A DNA stretch of 47,379 nucleotides from Roseobacter sp. HKCCD6576-2 (GTDB taxonomy: Bacteria > Pseudomonadota > Alphaproteobacteria > Rhodobacterales > Rhodobacteraceae): assembly GCF_013179285.1 (NCBI RefSeq), contig NZ_WVNW01000008.1, forward strand, positions 1 through 47,379, in the 5' to 3' direction. Shown in pieces: positions 33,868-42,122 of this stretch. The translations under genes were made by a program, and so were the position numbers. Numbering within the stretch: the first letter of the stretch is position 1; every line of letters starts with the position of its first letter. The notes below the pieces were generated by a model that was not told the DNA's origin, made no database searches, and worked only from the letters and a program-made list of their open reading frames with translations.

Positions 33868-34422
33868 ATGGAAGTTGGGTATGCACGGGTTTCGACGGCG
33901 GATCAGAGTGTGGAAGGCCAAACGGCGGCTTTGAAGGCGGCTGGTTGTGAACGGGTCTTCACGGAGGTTGCATCTGGAGCGAACAAGACACGACCCGTTC
34001 TTGCCGAGGCGCTGGAGTTTCTTCGTCCCGGCGACAAGCTGGTTGTCTTCAAGCTCGACCGTGTGGCGCGAAGCCTTCCCCATCTGATTGAACTGATGGA
34101 CCGGCTAAAGGTGAAGGATATCGCTTTCAAAAGCCTGACTGAAGAGATCAACACCACGACGCCCGGAGGCAAACTGCTCTTCCACTTGATGGCAGCGATA
34201 GCCGAGTTTGAAAGGGACTTGATCCGGGAAAGGACGATGGTCGGGTTGAAGGCAGCCAAGGCCAAAGGTCGAACAGGTGGCAGGCCACGGCAGATGACCG
34301 AAGAGAAGATCAAGGCTGTGCGCACTCTTCTAGCAAATGGTACCGCTGTAAAGGATGCCGCCCAAGCCGTTGGTGTTTCGGTTCCGACGCTTTATCGGCA
34401 TCTCCCGGGCTCGGCTCGATAG
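33868..34422 (+). CDS. Small serine recombinase (resolvase/invertase family)
   Basis: A 184-residue recombinase with the catalytic start YARVSTADQ (nucleophile S9, R7), the KLDRVARS motif (R near 68 and 71), the long helix E region (MAAIAEFERDLIRERTMVG) and a C-terminal HTH (QAVGVSVPTLYRHL). The ATG has a strong AAGGAGG ribosome-binding site. It lies at the right edge of the island, divergent from the SPARDA operon, and its stop is within 30 bases of the broken binding-protein gene. It is the probable enzyme for movement or resolution of the island. Confidence 0.9.
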   Translation: MEVGYARVSTADQSVEGQTAALKAAGCERVFTEVASGANKTRPVLAEALEFLRPGDKLVVFKLDRVARSLPHLIELMDRLKVKDIAFKSLTEEINTTTPGGKLLFHLMAAIAEFERDLIRERTMVGLKAAKAKGRTGGRPRQMTEEKIKAVRTLLANGTAVKDAAQAVGVSVPTLYRHLPGSAR

Positions 34423-35502
34423 CTCCATTCTCGCTAGGCACCCCCGGCCATACTCGAGGACCGGCATGTCCGGTGCGCCCGTCCGGTAGTTGGGCGCAAA
34501 CTGGTTGGCCACGGTCGCCTCACCACCAAACAGGCGACTGGCAATGGCCTCGCGGTTGATCGCCAGCGAAATCGCCTGGCGCACGCGCAGATCAGACAGT
34601 GGCGCGCTGCCGTCACCGGCCACAACTCCGGGTGCGCCTTCTGGATTGACGTCCATCAGAAGGAATATCGAACGCCAGGACGGCGCTGCCGTGTACGCAA
34701 GATCAGGGTTGGCCTCAAGGCTAGGAAGATCCTCTGTCGTGGGGTTTTCGACGATATCGAAATCCCCCGCCAATAGGCCCGCCAAACCGGCACCGGGATT
34801 CCCAATGGTGCGAATTTCAACGCCATCCCATTCCGACACTTCGCCCCAATAAGCGTCATTGCGCACAAGGCTTGCCTCACCAGACGGATCGAAGCTGACG
34901 AATTCGAACGGACCGGTGCCGACGGCTGCGGAACCGTCTTCGAAATCCACGCGGGTCGGATAAGAGATAATGCTGCAATCGCCTTCGCTGTCATAAGAAA
35001 TCGGGCCTTCGGGTACATCGGCTTCGGTTGCAGACATAATCGGAAGGAACTTCATCTTCTGGATCCACAGCGGGTAAGGTGCACGCATGTCAAACCGAAC
35101 GGTGTGGTCATCGACGGCCACAACATCGGCTATTGGCCCCATGGACGAGGTCAGCAGATTCCGCCGCCCGTCAATCAGATACATCATCCGGCAGGCCGAG
35201 TAGACCACGTCCCGCGCCGTGAGTGGATCACCATCATGAAAGGTGACATCATTGCGCAGATTGACCTCAAGCGAGGTATCGCTCAGCCAAGTCCAACCAG
35301 TGGCCAGCAGCGGGCTGTCATCGGCTGCAACAAGCGCCTCAAACACATGTTCGCGCAAGGAGGCAGTTGGCGCGCCCCCAAAGGGGATCGGATCCATTGA
35401 GCGCGGCGCCGAGGAAAACGCAATGCGCAACGTCTCGGCACCCGCTGCACCCGGCAGGGCCAGTGCGGCGGCAAGACCCAGGGCAATCAGAGAGTGTTTC
35501 AT
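34330..35502 (-). pseudogene. Peptide ABC transporter substrate-binding protein, truncated by the island
   Basis: The frame starts with a signal peptide (HSLIALGLAAALALPGAAGA) and gives a family-5 solute-binding protein: LRIAFSSAPRSMDPI, LRNDVTFHDGDPLTARDVVY, GTGPFEFVSF and DLRVRQAISLAINREAIASR. Homology stops at PNYRTGAPDMPVLEY (about 34453). The final 41 residues are read antisense from the end of the recombinase gene. About 130-150 C-terminal residues of a 500-odd-residue protein are missing, so binding should be lost. Its ATG overlaps the stop of the upstream amidohydrolase gene (TGATG). Known relatives bind peptides or modified amino acids. Confidence 0.8.
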
Positions 35503-36356
35503 CAGGCTTCTCCTTCGTTGGAAGATGTGTCGGCGGCCCGACCGGCTTGACCGGAGCGGCGTTCAACGAATTCTTTGAATTCCGCCAACACCCAGGCGCA
35601 ATCGGCTTGGACTTTGGCGAAGTTCCCGCTTCTTTCGCGGGTCGCTTCGTTCATGTAGAGGTCGCGCCGAAGTTCGACTTGCAGGATATGCTGGTCAATC
35701 TCGGGCCAACCGTAGCGCAAGGTGATTTCGTCACCGATGAAGCGCTTGTTCATACCGACATCGTAGCCACGCGCGGCGAACAACTCGGCCATCTTTGTCG
35801 CCAGAGCCGGATCGCAGGAGGCACCGTTGCGGGTGCCAATATCAATCTCAGGCCGTTCTTTACCTCCACGAAGCTCATGATCGAACTGGGTCATGGAATG
35901 GCAATCGACGATGAAGGCCTGGCCATGCTGATCGCGCAGGCGCTCGACGATGCGGGTCATGGTTTGATGATAGGGAATGAAATAGCAGGACAAGCGATGA
36001 TGCGCCTCAGCAACGCTGAGCTTCCGATCATAGATCGGCGTGCCGTGAGCCTTCGACCAGAACAGCGTCGCACCCACTTCGACTGAACCACTCGGTAGGA
36101 AACGGCCGGGCCAGGCCTCGGCATCGTCCAACATAGCGGCATCGATGTCGTGCTGGTGGCGATTGACGTCGACATAGGCTCGCGGGAAGTTGGCTTTAAT
36201 CGTGCTCAGACCAAGGGCACGGGCATTCCCGAACAGTTCGTCCACGTATTTATCGGACGGATGGTCGATCTCTGCAAAACTGAGCTTTGGATCATAGCCG
36301 AAGTCCTCCGGGTATACGTCGCCCGAATGGGGAAAGGACAGCATCAAGGGCGACAC
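35502..36356 (-). CDS. N-formylglutamate amidohydrolase family protein
   Basis: A 284-residue member of the N-formylglutamate amidohydrolase (HutG-like) family. Signatures are LSFPHSGDVYPEDF near the N-terminus, NFPRAYVDVNRHQHDID (about 56-72), SCYFIPYHQTM, and AFIVDCHSMTQ, with the His/Asp/Glu residues of the metal site. Family members release formate from N-formyl-glutamate or related acyl amino acids. It is coupled by TGATG to the peptide-binding protein gene, which suggests import and deformylation of N-formylated peptides or amino acids before the operon was broken. Confidence 0.85.
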   Translation of the reverse strand: MSPLMLSFPHSGDVYPEDFGYDPKLSFAEIDHPSDKYVDELFGNARALGLSTIKANFPRAYVDVNRHQHDIDAAMLDDAEAWPGRFLPSGSVEVGATLFWSKAHGTPIYDRKLSVAEAHHRLSCYFIPYHQTMTRIVERLRDQHGQAFIVDCHSMTQFDHELRGGKERPEIDIGTRNGASCDPALATKMAELFAARGYDVGMNKRFIGDEITLRYGWPEIDQHILQVELRRDLYMNEATRERSGNFAKVQADCAWVLAEFKEFVERRSGQAGRAADTSSNEGEA

Positions 36357-36404
36357 GCCGTCTGAGGTTGTGAGAACCTCTATGGGTAGTGCTTTTGTTA
36401 TGGA

Positions 36405-36425
36405 ATACCTATCCGTCGGTATAAT
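36405..36425. promoter_or_regulatory. Putative operator/promoter upstream of the amidohydrolase gene
   Basis: ATACC (36405-36409) and GGTAT (36418-36422) form an inverted repeat, overlapping a TATAAT (36420-36425) that reads to the right. Arms of this type are common for GntR-family regulators. Weakly supported. Confidence 0.28.
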
Positions 36426-36632
36426 GGTTATTGTCGCTTTCCGCGCTGATTAGATTGAGATCAAGCTACACTGCGAAGATTCCATCAGAAACCTTATTGC
36501 CCTATCCGAGAAAGATATAAGCTGACGTTATGGATGCGCCTTATGACCTCATCACGCGCCGCAATAATCTGGCAGCACGGGAAACCGAACGATAAAGGTC
36601 CGGATGAACGACCAACTCAATCCGAGACCCTG

Positions 36633-37381
36633 ATGAACATCTGCATCCTCCATATCGGCGATCTCGGGCCCCAGGACAAACCGAAGCACCCGCCCTCGCC
36701 AGAGCGTTTCCGGGTCGGGATCTCCCGTCATCTGGCAGACGCGCGCTGGACCGTCATCAGCGCCGTGCGAGACCACCTACCGGCGCCATCGGATTTTGAC
36801 GCCTACCTGATCACCGGCGGCAAGTATTCGGTATTCGAACAGCTGGACTGGCAGGACCGCCTTTTCGACTTCATCCAGGCGCTGCACCGCGCGGAAATCC
36901 CCTTGGTCGGTATCTGCTATGGGCACCAGGCGATTGCCCATGCCCTAGGCGGCGCGGTTGTGCGGTCGGAGAAGGGTTGTGGGGCGTGGGGCTGATGCCG
37001 GTCGATGTCGTCAGGTCGACCGCCTGGGCTGAGGTACAAAGCAGCGTCATGCTTCATGCCATGCACCAAGATCAGGTCTCCGTCGCGCCGGACGGGGCCG
37101 ATGTGTTCCTGTCTAGCACGTTCTGCCCCATCTCCGGGTTCACGATAGATCGCCATATCCTGGCGATCCAGCAGCATCCGGATTTCACCCCTGGCCTGAA
37201 TACCGACCTCATCAATCGGCGCTTTGACCGTGTCGGAGCGGCTGCCGAGCCAGGTCTAATGTCCCTTTCCGGTCGAGATGACACGGAAACGAGCCTCGTA
37301 TGGATCTCAGAGTTTCTTAAAGGGACCTCGCGCCAGCCAGTCGAGACTGCATTCAACGTACCAAACGGCGAAGCAATCTGA
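36633..37381 (+). pseudogene. Class I glutamine amidotransferase, frameshifted
   Basis: The first frame (36633-36995) encodes MNICILHIGDLGPQDKP and the nucleophile elbow LVGICYGHQAIAHALGG with the catalytic cysteine, then ends early in SEKGCGAWG. The second frame (from about 36977) continues with WGVGLMPVDVV, PISGFTIDRHILAIQQHPDF with the catalytic histidine of the triad, and runs to 37381. Joined at the SEKG/WGVG point they make one GuaA-like amidotransferase of about 245 residues. The junction GGGTTGTGGGGC suggests a two-base insertion. Family members act in amino-group transfer or hydrolysis of gamma-glutamyl compounds. A sequencing error is possible. Confidence 0.7.
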
Positions 37382-37764
37382 GCGATGGCAGTTTTTGGGC
37401 ACCTATTCAACCGGATTGAAACGAGTGGTGGCGGCTGCACCGCTTGGCCGATGATGGGGTTGAAAGAACCAGCACCAGCCCCAATGCTTCGAATCCAAGA
37501 AGTCTCTAAGCGATCTAGGCCGGGCGCGCATCAAGTACCGCGGCTGATTGCGCCAGTCTAGATACTGTAGATAAGAGTTTGCCGAGGGGCCGTCATGGCC
37601 ACATTGATGAGAACGGCTGCTTGTGTGGGTTTACAACAATTCGTGATCATACCGTCACAGCCACTCATAGCCCCTCAAAGCGAAACACTCCCGGTAATAC
37701 CGAACTAATACAGAAGCTTACAAGTGTGTCATGACTTCTTGGAGAACGCCCTTAGGATGAAGAC
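37382..37764. other. Intergenic stretch, nothing identified
   Basis: About 380 bases with no credible frame. The segment 37560-37760 is AT-rich and could hold promoters, but no repeat, RNA gene or clear terminator was seen. Confidence 0.4.
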
Positions 37765-37947
37765 ATGACCAAATTCAAACCGATGATCCCGGTGGACCCG
37801 ATTTCGCCCGCTGTACGCTATTGCGGCGGTAAACCGCACATCTTTCCTGGTTTCTGTCATACAGCTAATGCCAGCTTCAGAGAGCTCAGGCCAATTAGGG
37901 CGCGTAAAGGCATCCTTTCGTCAACTTTCTTCCTGATTAATCAGTAG
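37765..37947 (+). CDS. Short open frame of 60 codons, uncertain
   Basis: The ATG is preceded by AGGATGAAG at a good distance. The product begins TKFKPMIPVDPISPAVRYCG and has no known domain; its end overlaps the stop of the convergent LysR gene by 27 bases. The first 35 residues look protein-like, the rest does not, so it may be a truncated remnant. Confidence 0.3.
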   Translation: MTKFKPMIPVDPISPAVRYCGGKPHIFPGFCHTANASFRELRPIRARKGILSSTFFLINQ

Positions 37948-38820
37948 GGGCAAGGTTTTTATTACAAAATCTACGGCGGCGATCTTTCGTGAACTCGGTC
38001 TAAAATGTAATCCTGCCTGCCGAACGGGCATTCCCTGGACCAACGGTTGGATCAAGAGCCCTTCCTTCTCGACAAGGGGGCTGAGTTGCATTGGGGCCGA
38101 CATTGCGAACCCCCAATCCCTAACCAACTGCAACCCCGTCGAGAACGAGCCGGTCCGCACATCAATAGTGGGCGGCACCTTTCCGCGCCGGCGAAAGTGA
38201 TCGCGGATCGAATTCTCGGTGTACGGGTCCTCCGTATATAGAACCCATTTCTTGTCCGTCAGATCGGCAGGTTCAATGGCCTCCCGGCAAGAGTGCGGAT
38301 CACCCTTTGGCAGAACAATTCCGTGACGAACGGTTGTCGCAGGCACGGTCATGATCGTGTCATTGCTCTCGTCGGGATCAATCAAACCAAGGACTATATC
38401 CAACTCATGGCTCAGCAAAAGTGGAAGCGTACGAACATTGGAGTCAGCAATTAGATCGATTGCAAGGTTCGGGTATCGGGTCTTGAGCCGCGACAGAAGC
38501 GGTGCAGCGTAGATCAGATGAAACAAAGGCCCTGCTCCGATCTTCAACTCTGATAGACCGGCGCCTGCAATGGCGGCAACCTCCTCGCGCGCTTGGGCGT
38601 GTTCTCGCTCGATCCGGATCGCGCGTGGCAGATACGCTGCCCCGGCCGCAGTCAACTCCATCCCGCGCCGGTGACGGGTAAAAAGCGGCACGCCAAGCTC
38701 TTGCTCCAGATTGGCAACCCGCTTGGTCATCGATGGCTGCGTTAGGTTCAACTGGTGAGCGGCATCCGTCAGGGTGTCGCTCCGGGCTACCGCCAGGAAA
38801 GCCGCGAGATTTCGATCCAT
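37921..38820 (-). CDS. LysR-family transcriptional regulator
   Basis: A 299-residue LysR regulator. The N-terminal winged HTH is clear (LAAFLAVARSDTLTDAAHQL, then QPSMTKRVANLEQELGVPLF), followed by a linker helix and a periplasmic-binding-like effector domain (LKIGAGPLFHLIYAAPLL, VLYTEDPYTENSIRDHF). It is divergent from the sulfatase-tctCBA operon with 106 bases between starts, the usual arrangement for a LysR activator of its neighbour. The ligand is likely the substrate of that transporter or a sulfatase product. Confidence 0.9.
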   Translation of the reverse strand: MDRNLAAFLAVARSDTLTDAAHQLNLTQPSMTKRVANLEQELGVPLFTRHRRGMELTAAGAAYLPRAIRIEREHAQAREEVAAIAGAGLSELKIGAGPLFHLIYAAPLLSRLKTRYPNLAIDLIADSNVRTLPLLLSHELDIVLGLIDPDESNDTIMTVPATTVRHGIVLPKGDPHSCREAIEPADLTDKKWVLYTEDPYTENSIRDHFRRRGKVPPTIDVRTGSFSTGLQLVRDWGFAMSAPMQLSPLVEKEGLLIQPLVQGMPVRQAGLHFRPSSRKIAAVDFVIKTLPLLINQEES

Positions 38821-38858
38821 CTGGCATTCCCTTTTTTTATCTCAAGCCAACAAAAATC

Positions 38859-38872
38859 TATTTTACAGAATA
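38859..38872. promoter_or_regulatory. Putative LysR operator
   Basis: TATTTTACAGAATA has TATT/AATA arms and lies in the divergent spacer between the regulator and sulfatase genes, close to the T-N11-A form of LysR sites. Confidence 0.35.
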
Positions 38873-38926
38873 TCACCATCCACTCAAGTTATCGACCACT
38901 GCAGAGCGATTTGGGAGGGTCGGCAT

Positions 38927-40516
38927 TTGCGCACAGTGTTCGTGTTGTTTGACTCGCTAAACCGCCTGGCACTCGGCGCCTATGGCGGCTCCGCGATTGT
39001 CACGCCCAATTTCGACCGCTTCGCGACGCGAGCCGTAACCTTTGACAAACACTATGTCGGCAGCTTGCCCTGCATGCCGGCTCGGCGCGACATGCACACC
39101 GGCCGATTGAATTTCATGCACCGATCTTGGGGTCCGCTTGAGCCGTTCGATGACAGCTTCGCCCGCATCCTCAGCCAAAACGGTGTTTACACCCATTTGA
39201 TCTCGGACCACCTTCATTACTTCGAAGATGGCGGGTGGGGCTATGCCACCGCCTTCGACAGTTGGGATTTTGTGCGAGGGCAGGAATACGATCCGATGGA
39301 GGCGCTGGTCTCCCCGCCGCTAGACCGCTACCGCGAGAAGTTCGACTCGCGACACTATCCTTTGAGCAATAAGCAGCCTGCAACGATGACGCGCCACGCC
39401 ACCGACCCGCGGCTATGGAAGAAGTCCCGTGGTGCGATCAACCGTGATTTCCTGACGGAAGAGACTGATTTCCCAACAGCGAAATGCTTCGCAGCAGCCT
39501 TCGAGTTTCTTGACCGAAACCGAGCGGCCGACGACTGGTTTTTGCAACTGGAGTGCTTTGATCCGCATGAGCCCTTTGTCGCGCCGGCGCGTTTCAAAGC
39601 CGCGTATGCCTCGGGTTACGAGGGCAAGATCCTTGATTGGCCGAACTATGAAAAAGCGGCGAACTCGCCCGATGAAATTGCCGAAATCCGGGGCAACTAC
39701 GCCGCCCTTGTCGCGATGTGCGATGAATATTTCGGCAAGCTCCTCGATTATTTCGACACCGCAGGTTTGTGGGAAGATACTGCGCTGGTTCTGACCACGG
39801 ATCACGGGTTTCTGCTGGCCGAGCATGAGTGGTGGGGCAAGAACCGGATGCCCTATTACGAGGAGATCTCACACATCCCCCTGATGATTTGGCACCCCGA
39901 ACAGACTTCGCAAGGGGCGCGTCGCGGTGGGCTGAGCCAGACGCCGGACCTGATGCCGACCTTCCTGGATTTGCACGGATGCGACATCCCCGAAAGCGTC
40001 ACCGGCCGATCGCTTGCGCCTGCGTTGAAGGCCGAGGTTGATCTGCACGACACGATCATCCTTGGCATGTTCGGCGGCCCCGTTTGCGTGACCGACGGAC
40101 GGCACAGCTATTTCCGATATCCGACGGATGTGAATGCACCACTGAACCTCTACACCTTGATGCCCGCGCATCTGTCGAAACCCTTCGATCTGACGGAGTT
40201 GCGGCAGAGCGAGTTGGTCGCACCGTTCAATTTCACAAAGGGTGTGCCGGTGTTGAAAGTGCCAATGGACGCGAAAAACAGCCAAGTCGGGCAAGATGGC
40301 TTGTCCCTCGATGACTGTGAGACGGTGCTCTTTGACCTCAAGAAGGACCCACGCCAGGACCGACCTATCGCCGACGATCTGGCCGAAGATTGGCTCATGC
40401 ACCGGATCATCCGGCATTTCATCGAGCACGATGCCCCGCGTGAAATCTATGCGCATTTCGGCTTGAAGGCCCCTCGGGTGCCGACCGCGGAGCCGGGCCG
40501 ACGGACGGCGGAATAG
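38927..40516 (+). CDS. Type I sulfatase (formylglycine-dependent, Cys type)
   Basis: A 529-residue sulfatase of the alkaline phosphatase superfamily. The chosen start is TTG at 38927, after a GGGAGG ribosome-binding site; it gives the normal family N-terminus RTVFVLFDSLNRLALGAYGG, while the longer frame upstream runs into the regulator's promoter. D9 is a metal ligand, C49 in LPCMPAR (CxPxR motif) is converted to formylglycine, and TTDHGFLLAEHEWWGKN (from about 290) supplies more metal and sulfate ligands. No signal peptide, so it should be cytoplasmic and act on imported sulfate or phosphonate esters. It is followed after 31 bases by tctC, which links it to uptake. Confidence 0.88.
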   Translation: MRTVFVLFDSLNRLALGAYGGSAIVTPNFDRFATRAVTFDKHYVGSLPCMPARRDMHTGRLNFMHRSWGPLEPFDDSFARILSQNGVYTHLISDHLHYFEDGGWGYATAFDSWDFVRGQEYDPMEALVSPPLDRYREKFDSRHYPLSNKQPATMTRHATDPRLWKKSRGAINRDFLTEETDFPTAKCFAAAFEFLDRNRAADDWFLQLECFDPHEPFVAPARFKAAYASGYEGKILDWPNYEKAANSPDEIAEIRGNYAALVAMCDEYFGKLLDYFDTAGLWEDTALVLTTDHGFLLAEHEWWGKNRMPYYEEISHIPLMIWHPEQTSQGARRGGLSQTPDLMPTFLDLHGCDIPESVTGRSLAPALKAEVDLHDTIILGMFGGPVCVTDGRHSYFRYPTDVNAPLNLYTLMPAHLSKPFDLTELRQSELVAPFNFTKGVPVLKVPMDAKNSQVGQDGLSLDDCETVLFDLKKDPRQDRPIADDLAEDWLMHRIIRHFIEHDAPREIYAHFGLKAPRVPTAEPGRRTAE

Positions 40517-40547
40517 AAACGACGAAGCACGAAAGGGAGGAAGATCA

Positions 40548-41537
40548 ATGAACATACTGAAACAAGCTCGGATCGGCATTGCCGCTTTGGCGATGACGGC
40601 AGTGGGCTCGGGCTCGGCTTTTGCCGAGTTCCCCGAGCGCAATATCGAGAACATATTCCCATGGGGCCCTGGCGGCGCGATGGCTGTCAGTCAGATCATC
40701 GCCGATGCGATGGGAGAGGAATTGGGCGTGTCAATCCCGGTGGTGTCCACCCCTGGTGCGGGTGGCGTCAGGGCGTTTGAAACCGCGAACGCCCGGCCCG
40801 CGGATGGCTATACGATCTATGACGGATATGTCGCTCCGCTTGTGTTGCAGCCGCTCTTAGGCAATGCCGATTGGAGTCATGAAGACTTCATCCCGCTCCA
40901 TGCCGCGACGGCCAATGCCTTCGCCATTATTGTGCGTAAGGATGACGAGCGGTTCGAATCCCTTGATGATCTGATCGCCTATATGCAGGAAAACCCAGAC
41001 CAGGCGCGGTATACCACGGGCTCGCCCACGAATCTGCCACATATGGTACTGGCACGCGTCTTGGATGTGAACGGCGTCAGTGGCCGTGTCGTGCCCTACG
41101 ACGAGCTGGAACAGGGCGTGCGAGATCTTCGAGCCGGGGTCTTGGATTTTATGATGGCGAATCCGGCCTTTTATCGCACAAATGCTGAACACGTGCGTGC
41201 GCTCGCCGCGATGAGCGAGCAGCCGGAGGTGTCCGACATCTACGATGGCGCGCCGCTGATCGGGGATTTGGGCTACGAACTGGGCTTCACCGGCCTAGCG
41301 CCAATGGGCTGGAATTGGTGGCTGGTCCACTCCGACACGCCGCCCGACGTCGTCGAAACCCTGCGGGACGCTATGGCCGCGGCGCTTGCCCGTGACGACG
41401 TGCGGGAGCGTATCCTGAACACGGGCTTCGTGCCCACCGGCTTTACCGCGGCTCAATATGACGAGGTTGTCGGTGGTGTCGGGGTCCAGTTGCAGAGCGG
41501 GATCGACGCAATACAAAGAATCCTTGATCAACAGTAA
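40548..41537 (+). CDS. tctC: Tripartite tricarboxylate transporter substrate-binding protein
   Basis: A 329-residue periplasmic binding protein of the TctC/Bug family. A signal peptide covers residues 1-26 (IGIAALAMTAVGSGSAFA). The mature part shows FPERNIENIFPWGPGGAMAV, TPGAGGVRAFETANARPADG and the later YDELEQGVRDLRAG region, all typical. It has a strong GGGAGGAAG ribosome-binding site. It captures the substrate, probably an organic anion or sulfated compound, for the TctAB membrane complex encoded next. Confidence 0.9.
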   Translation: MNILKQARIGIAALAMTAVGSGSAFAEFPERNIENIFPWGPGGAMAVSQIIADAMGEELGVSIPVVSTPGAGGVRAFETANARPADGYTIYDGYVAPLVLQPLLGNADWSHEDFIPLHAATANAFAIIVRKDDERFESLDDLIAYMQENPDQARYTTGSPTNLPHMVLARVLDVNGVSGRVVPYDELEQGVRDLRAGVLDFMMANPAFYRTNAEHVRALAAMSEQPEVSDIYDGAPLIGDLGYELGFTGLAPMGWNWWLVHSDTPPDVVETLRDAMAAALARDDVRERILNTGFVPTGFTAAQYDEVVGGVGVQLQSGIDAIQRILDQQ

Positions 41538-41561
41538 CTCCCAAATCAAGGATCCACTCGG

Positions 41562-42113
41562 ATGGCACGACGGTACACCAAAGTCTCAGCAACGTTCCTC
41601 GAGATTGCCGTCGTCGCCATCCTTTTTTGCGGGATGGCCGCGGTTGCGTTCTGGCAATTCGCGACCTCCTTCGTTGCGCAGGACGCCAATTCCGGCGGCC
41701 CCTTCGACAACGCTGCGATGTTTCCCCGGCTGGTGGCCTGGGGGCTTTTGCTGTTGTCCGGGATCGAGATCACCCGACTGCTGATCCGCTGGCATCGCGG
41801 CGGTGCGACGGACGGCGCAGGCCAAGGTGGTCTGCTCCGCCCGGGCCCGGAAGACGAAAGCCTTCGTGTTCTGACCTATCGCGCATTGGCCTGTTCGGGC
41901 GTGTTCATGGTGTACCTGGTCGCGTTGACACCCATTGGTTATATCGCCTCGACGCCGGTTCTGATCGCGGCGATGGCGATGATCCTGGGGGCGCGCTTTT
42001 GGGTTGCGATCCTGGTCGCGGTCACCGCGACGACTGCCATCGGGATCGTGTTCGCCACCATTCTGAACGTTGTTCTGCCGGTGGGCCGTTTGGGCCTACC
42101 GACTCTGTTCTGA
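41562..42113 (+). CDS. tctB: Tripartite tricarboxylate transporter small membrane subunit
   Basis: A 183-residue membrane protein with four predicted helices (about 13-35, 55-75, 105-130 and 135-170), the size and topology of TctB. It lies 24 bases after tctC and nine before tctA. It pairs with TctA in the inner membrane. Confidence 0.85.
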   Translation: MARRYTKVSATFLEIAVVAILFCGMAAVAFWQFATSFVAQDANSGGPFDNAAMFPRLVAWGLLLLSGIEITRLLIRWHRGGATDGAGQGGLLRPGPEDESLRVLTYRALACSGVFMVYLVALTPIGYIASTPVLIAAMAMILGARFWVAILVAVTATTAIGIVFATILNVVLPVGRLGLPTLF

Positions 42114-42122
42114 GCGAAGGCC

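Larger units (their letters stand above)
23900..34440. mobile_element. Mobile island carrying SPARDA, hipBA-helicase and a serine recombinase
   Basis: The island is bounded on the right by the serine recombinase stop (34422) abutting the broken peptide-binding protein gene at about 34450. On the left it ends somewhere between the helicase stop (24015) and dppB (23849). The host genes on both sides are on the minus strand and fit one dpp-type operon, so the intervening DNA is foreign. It holds two defence-type operons and a recombinase, as defence islands do. About 130-150 codons of the binding-protein gene are missing, so the insertion was not clean or later deletion occurred. No flanking direct repeat was found, so the exact ends are approximate. 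Confidence 0.55.

Noticed and set aside
34423-34460. A direct repeat linking both island ends
   Set aside because: I compared the sequence after the recombinase with 23850-24010; only a five-base catac is shared, which is not meaningful.
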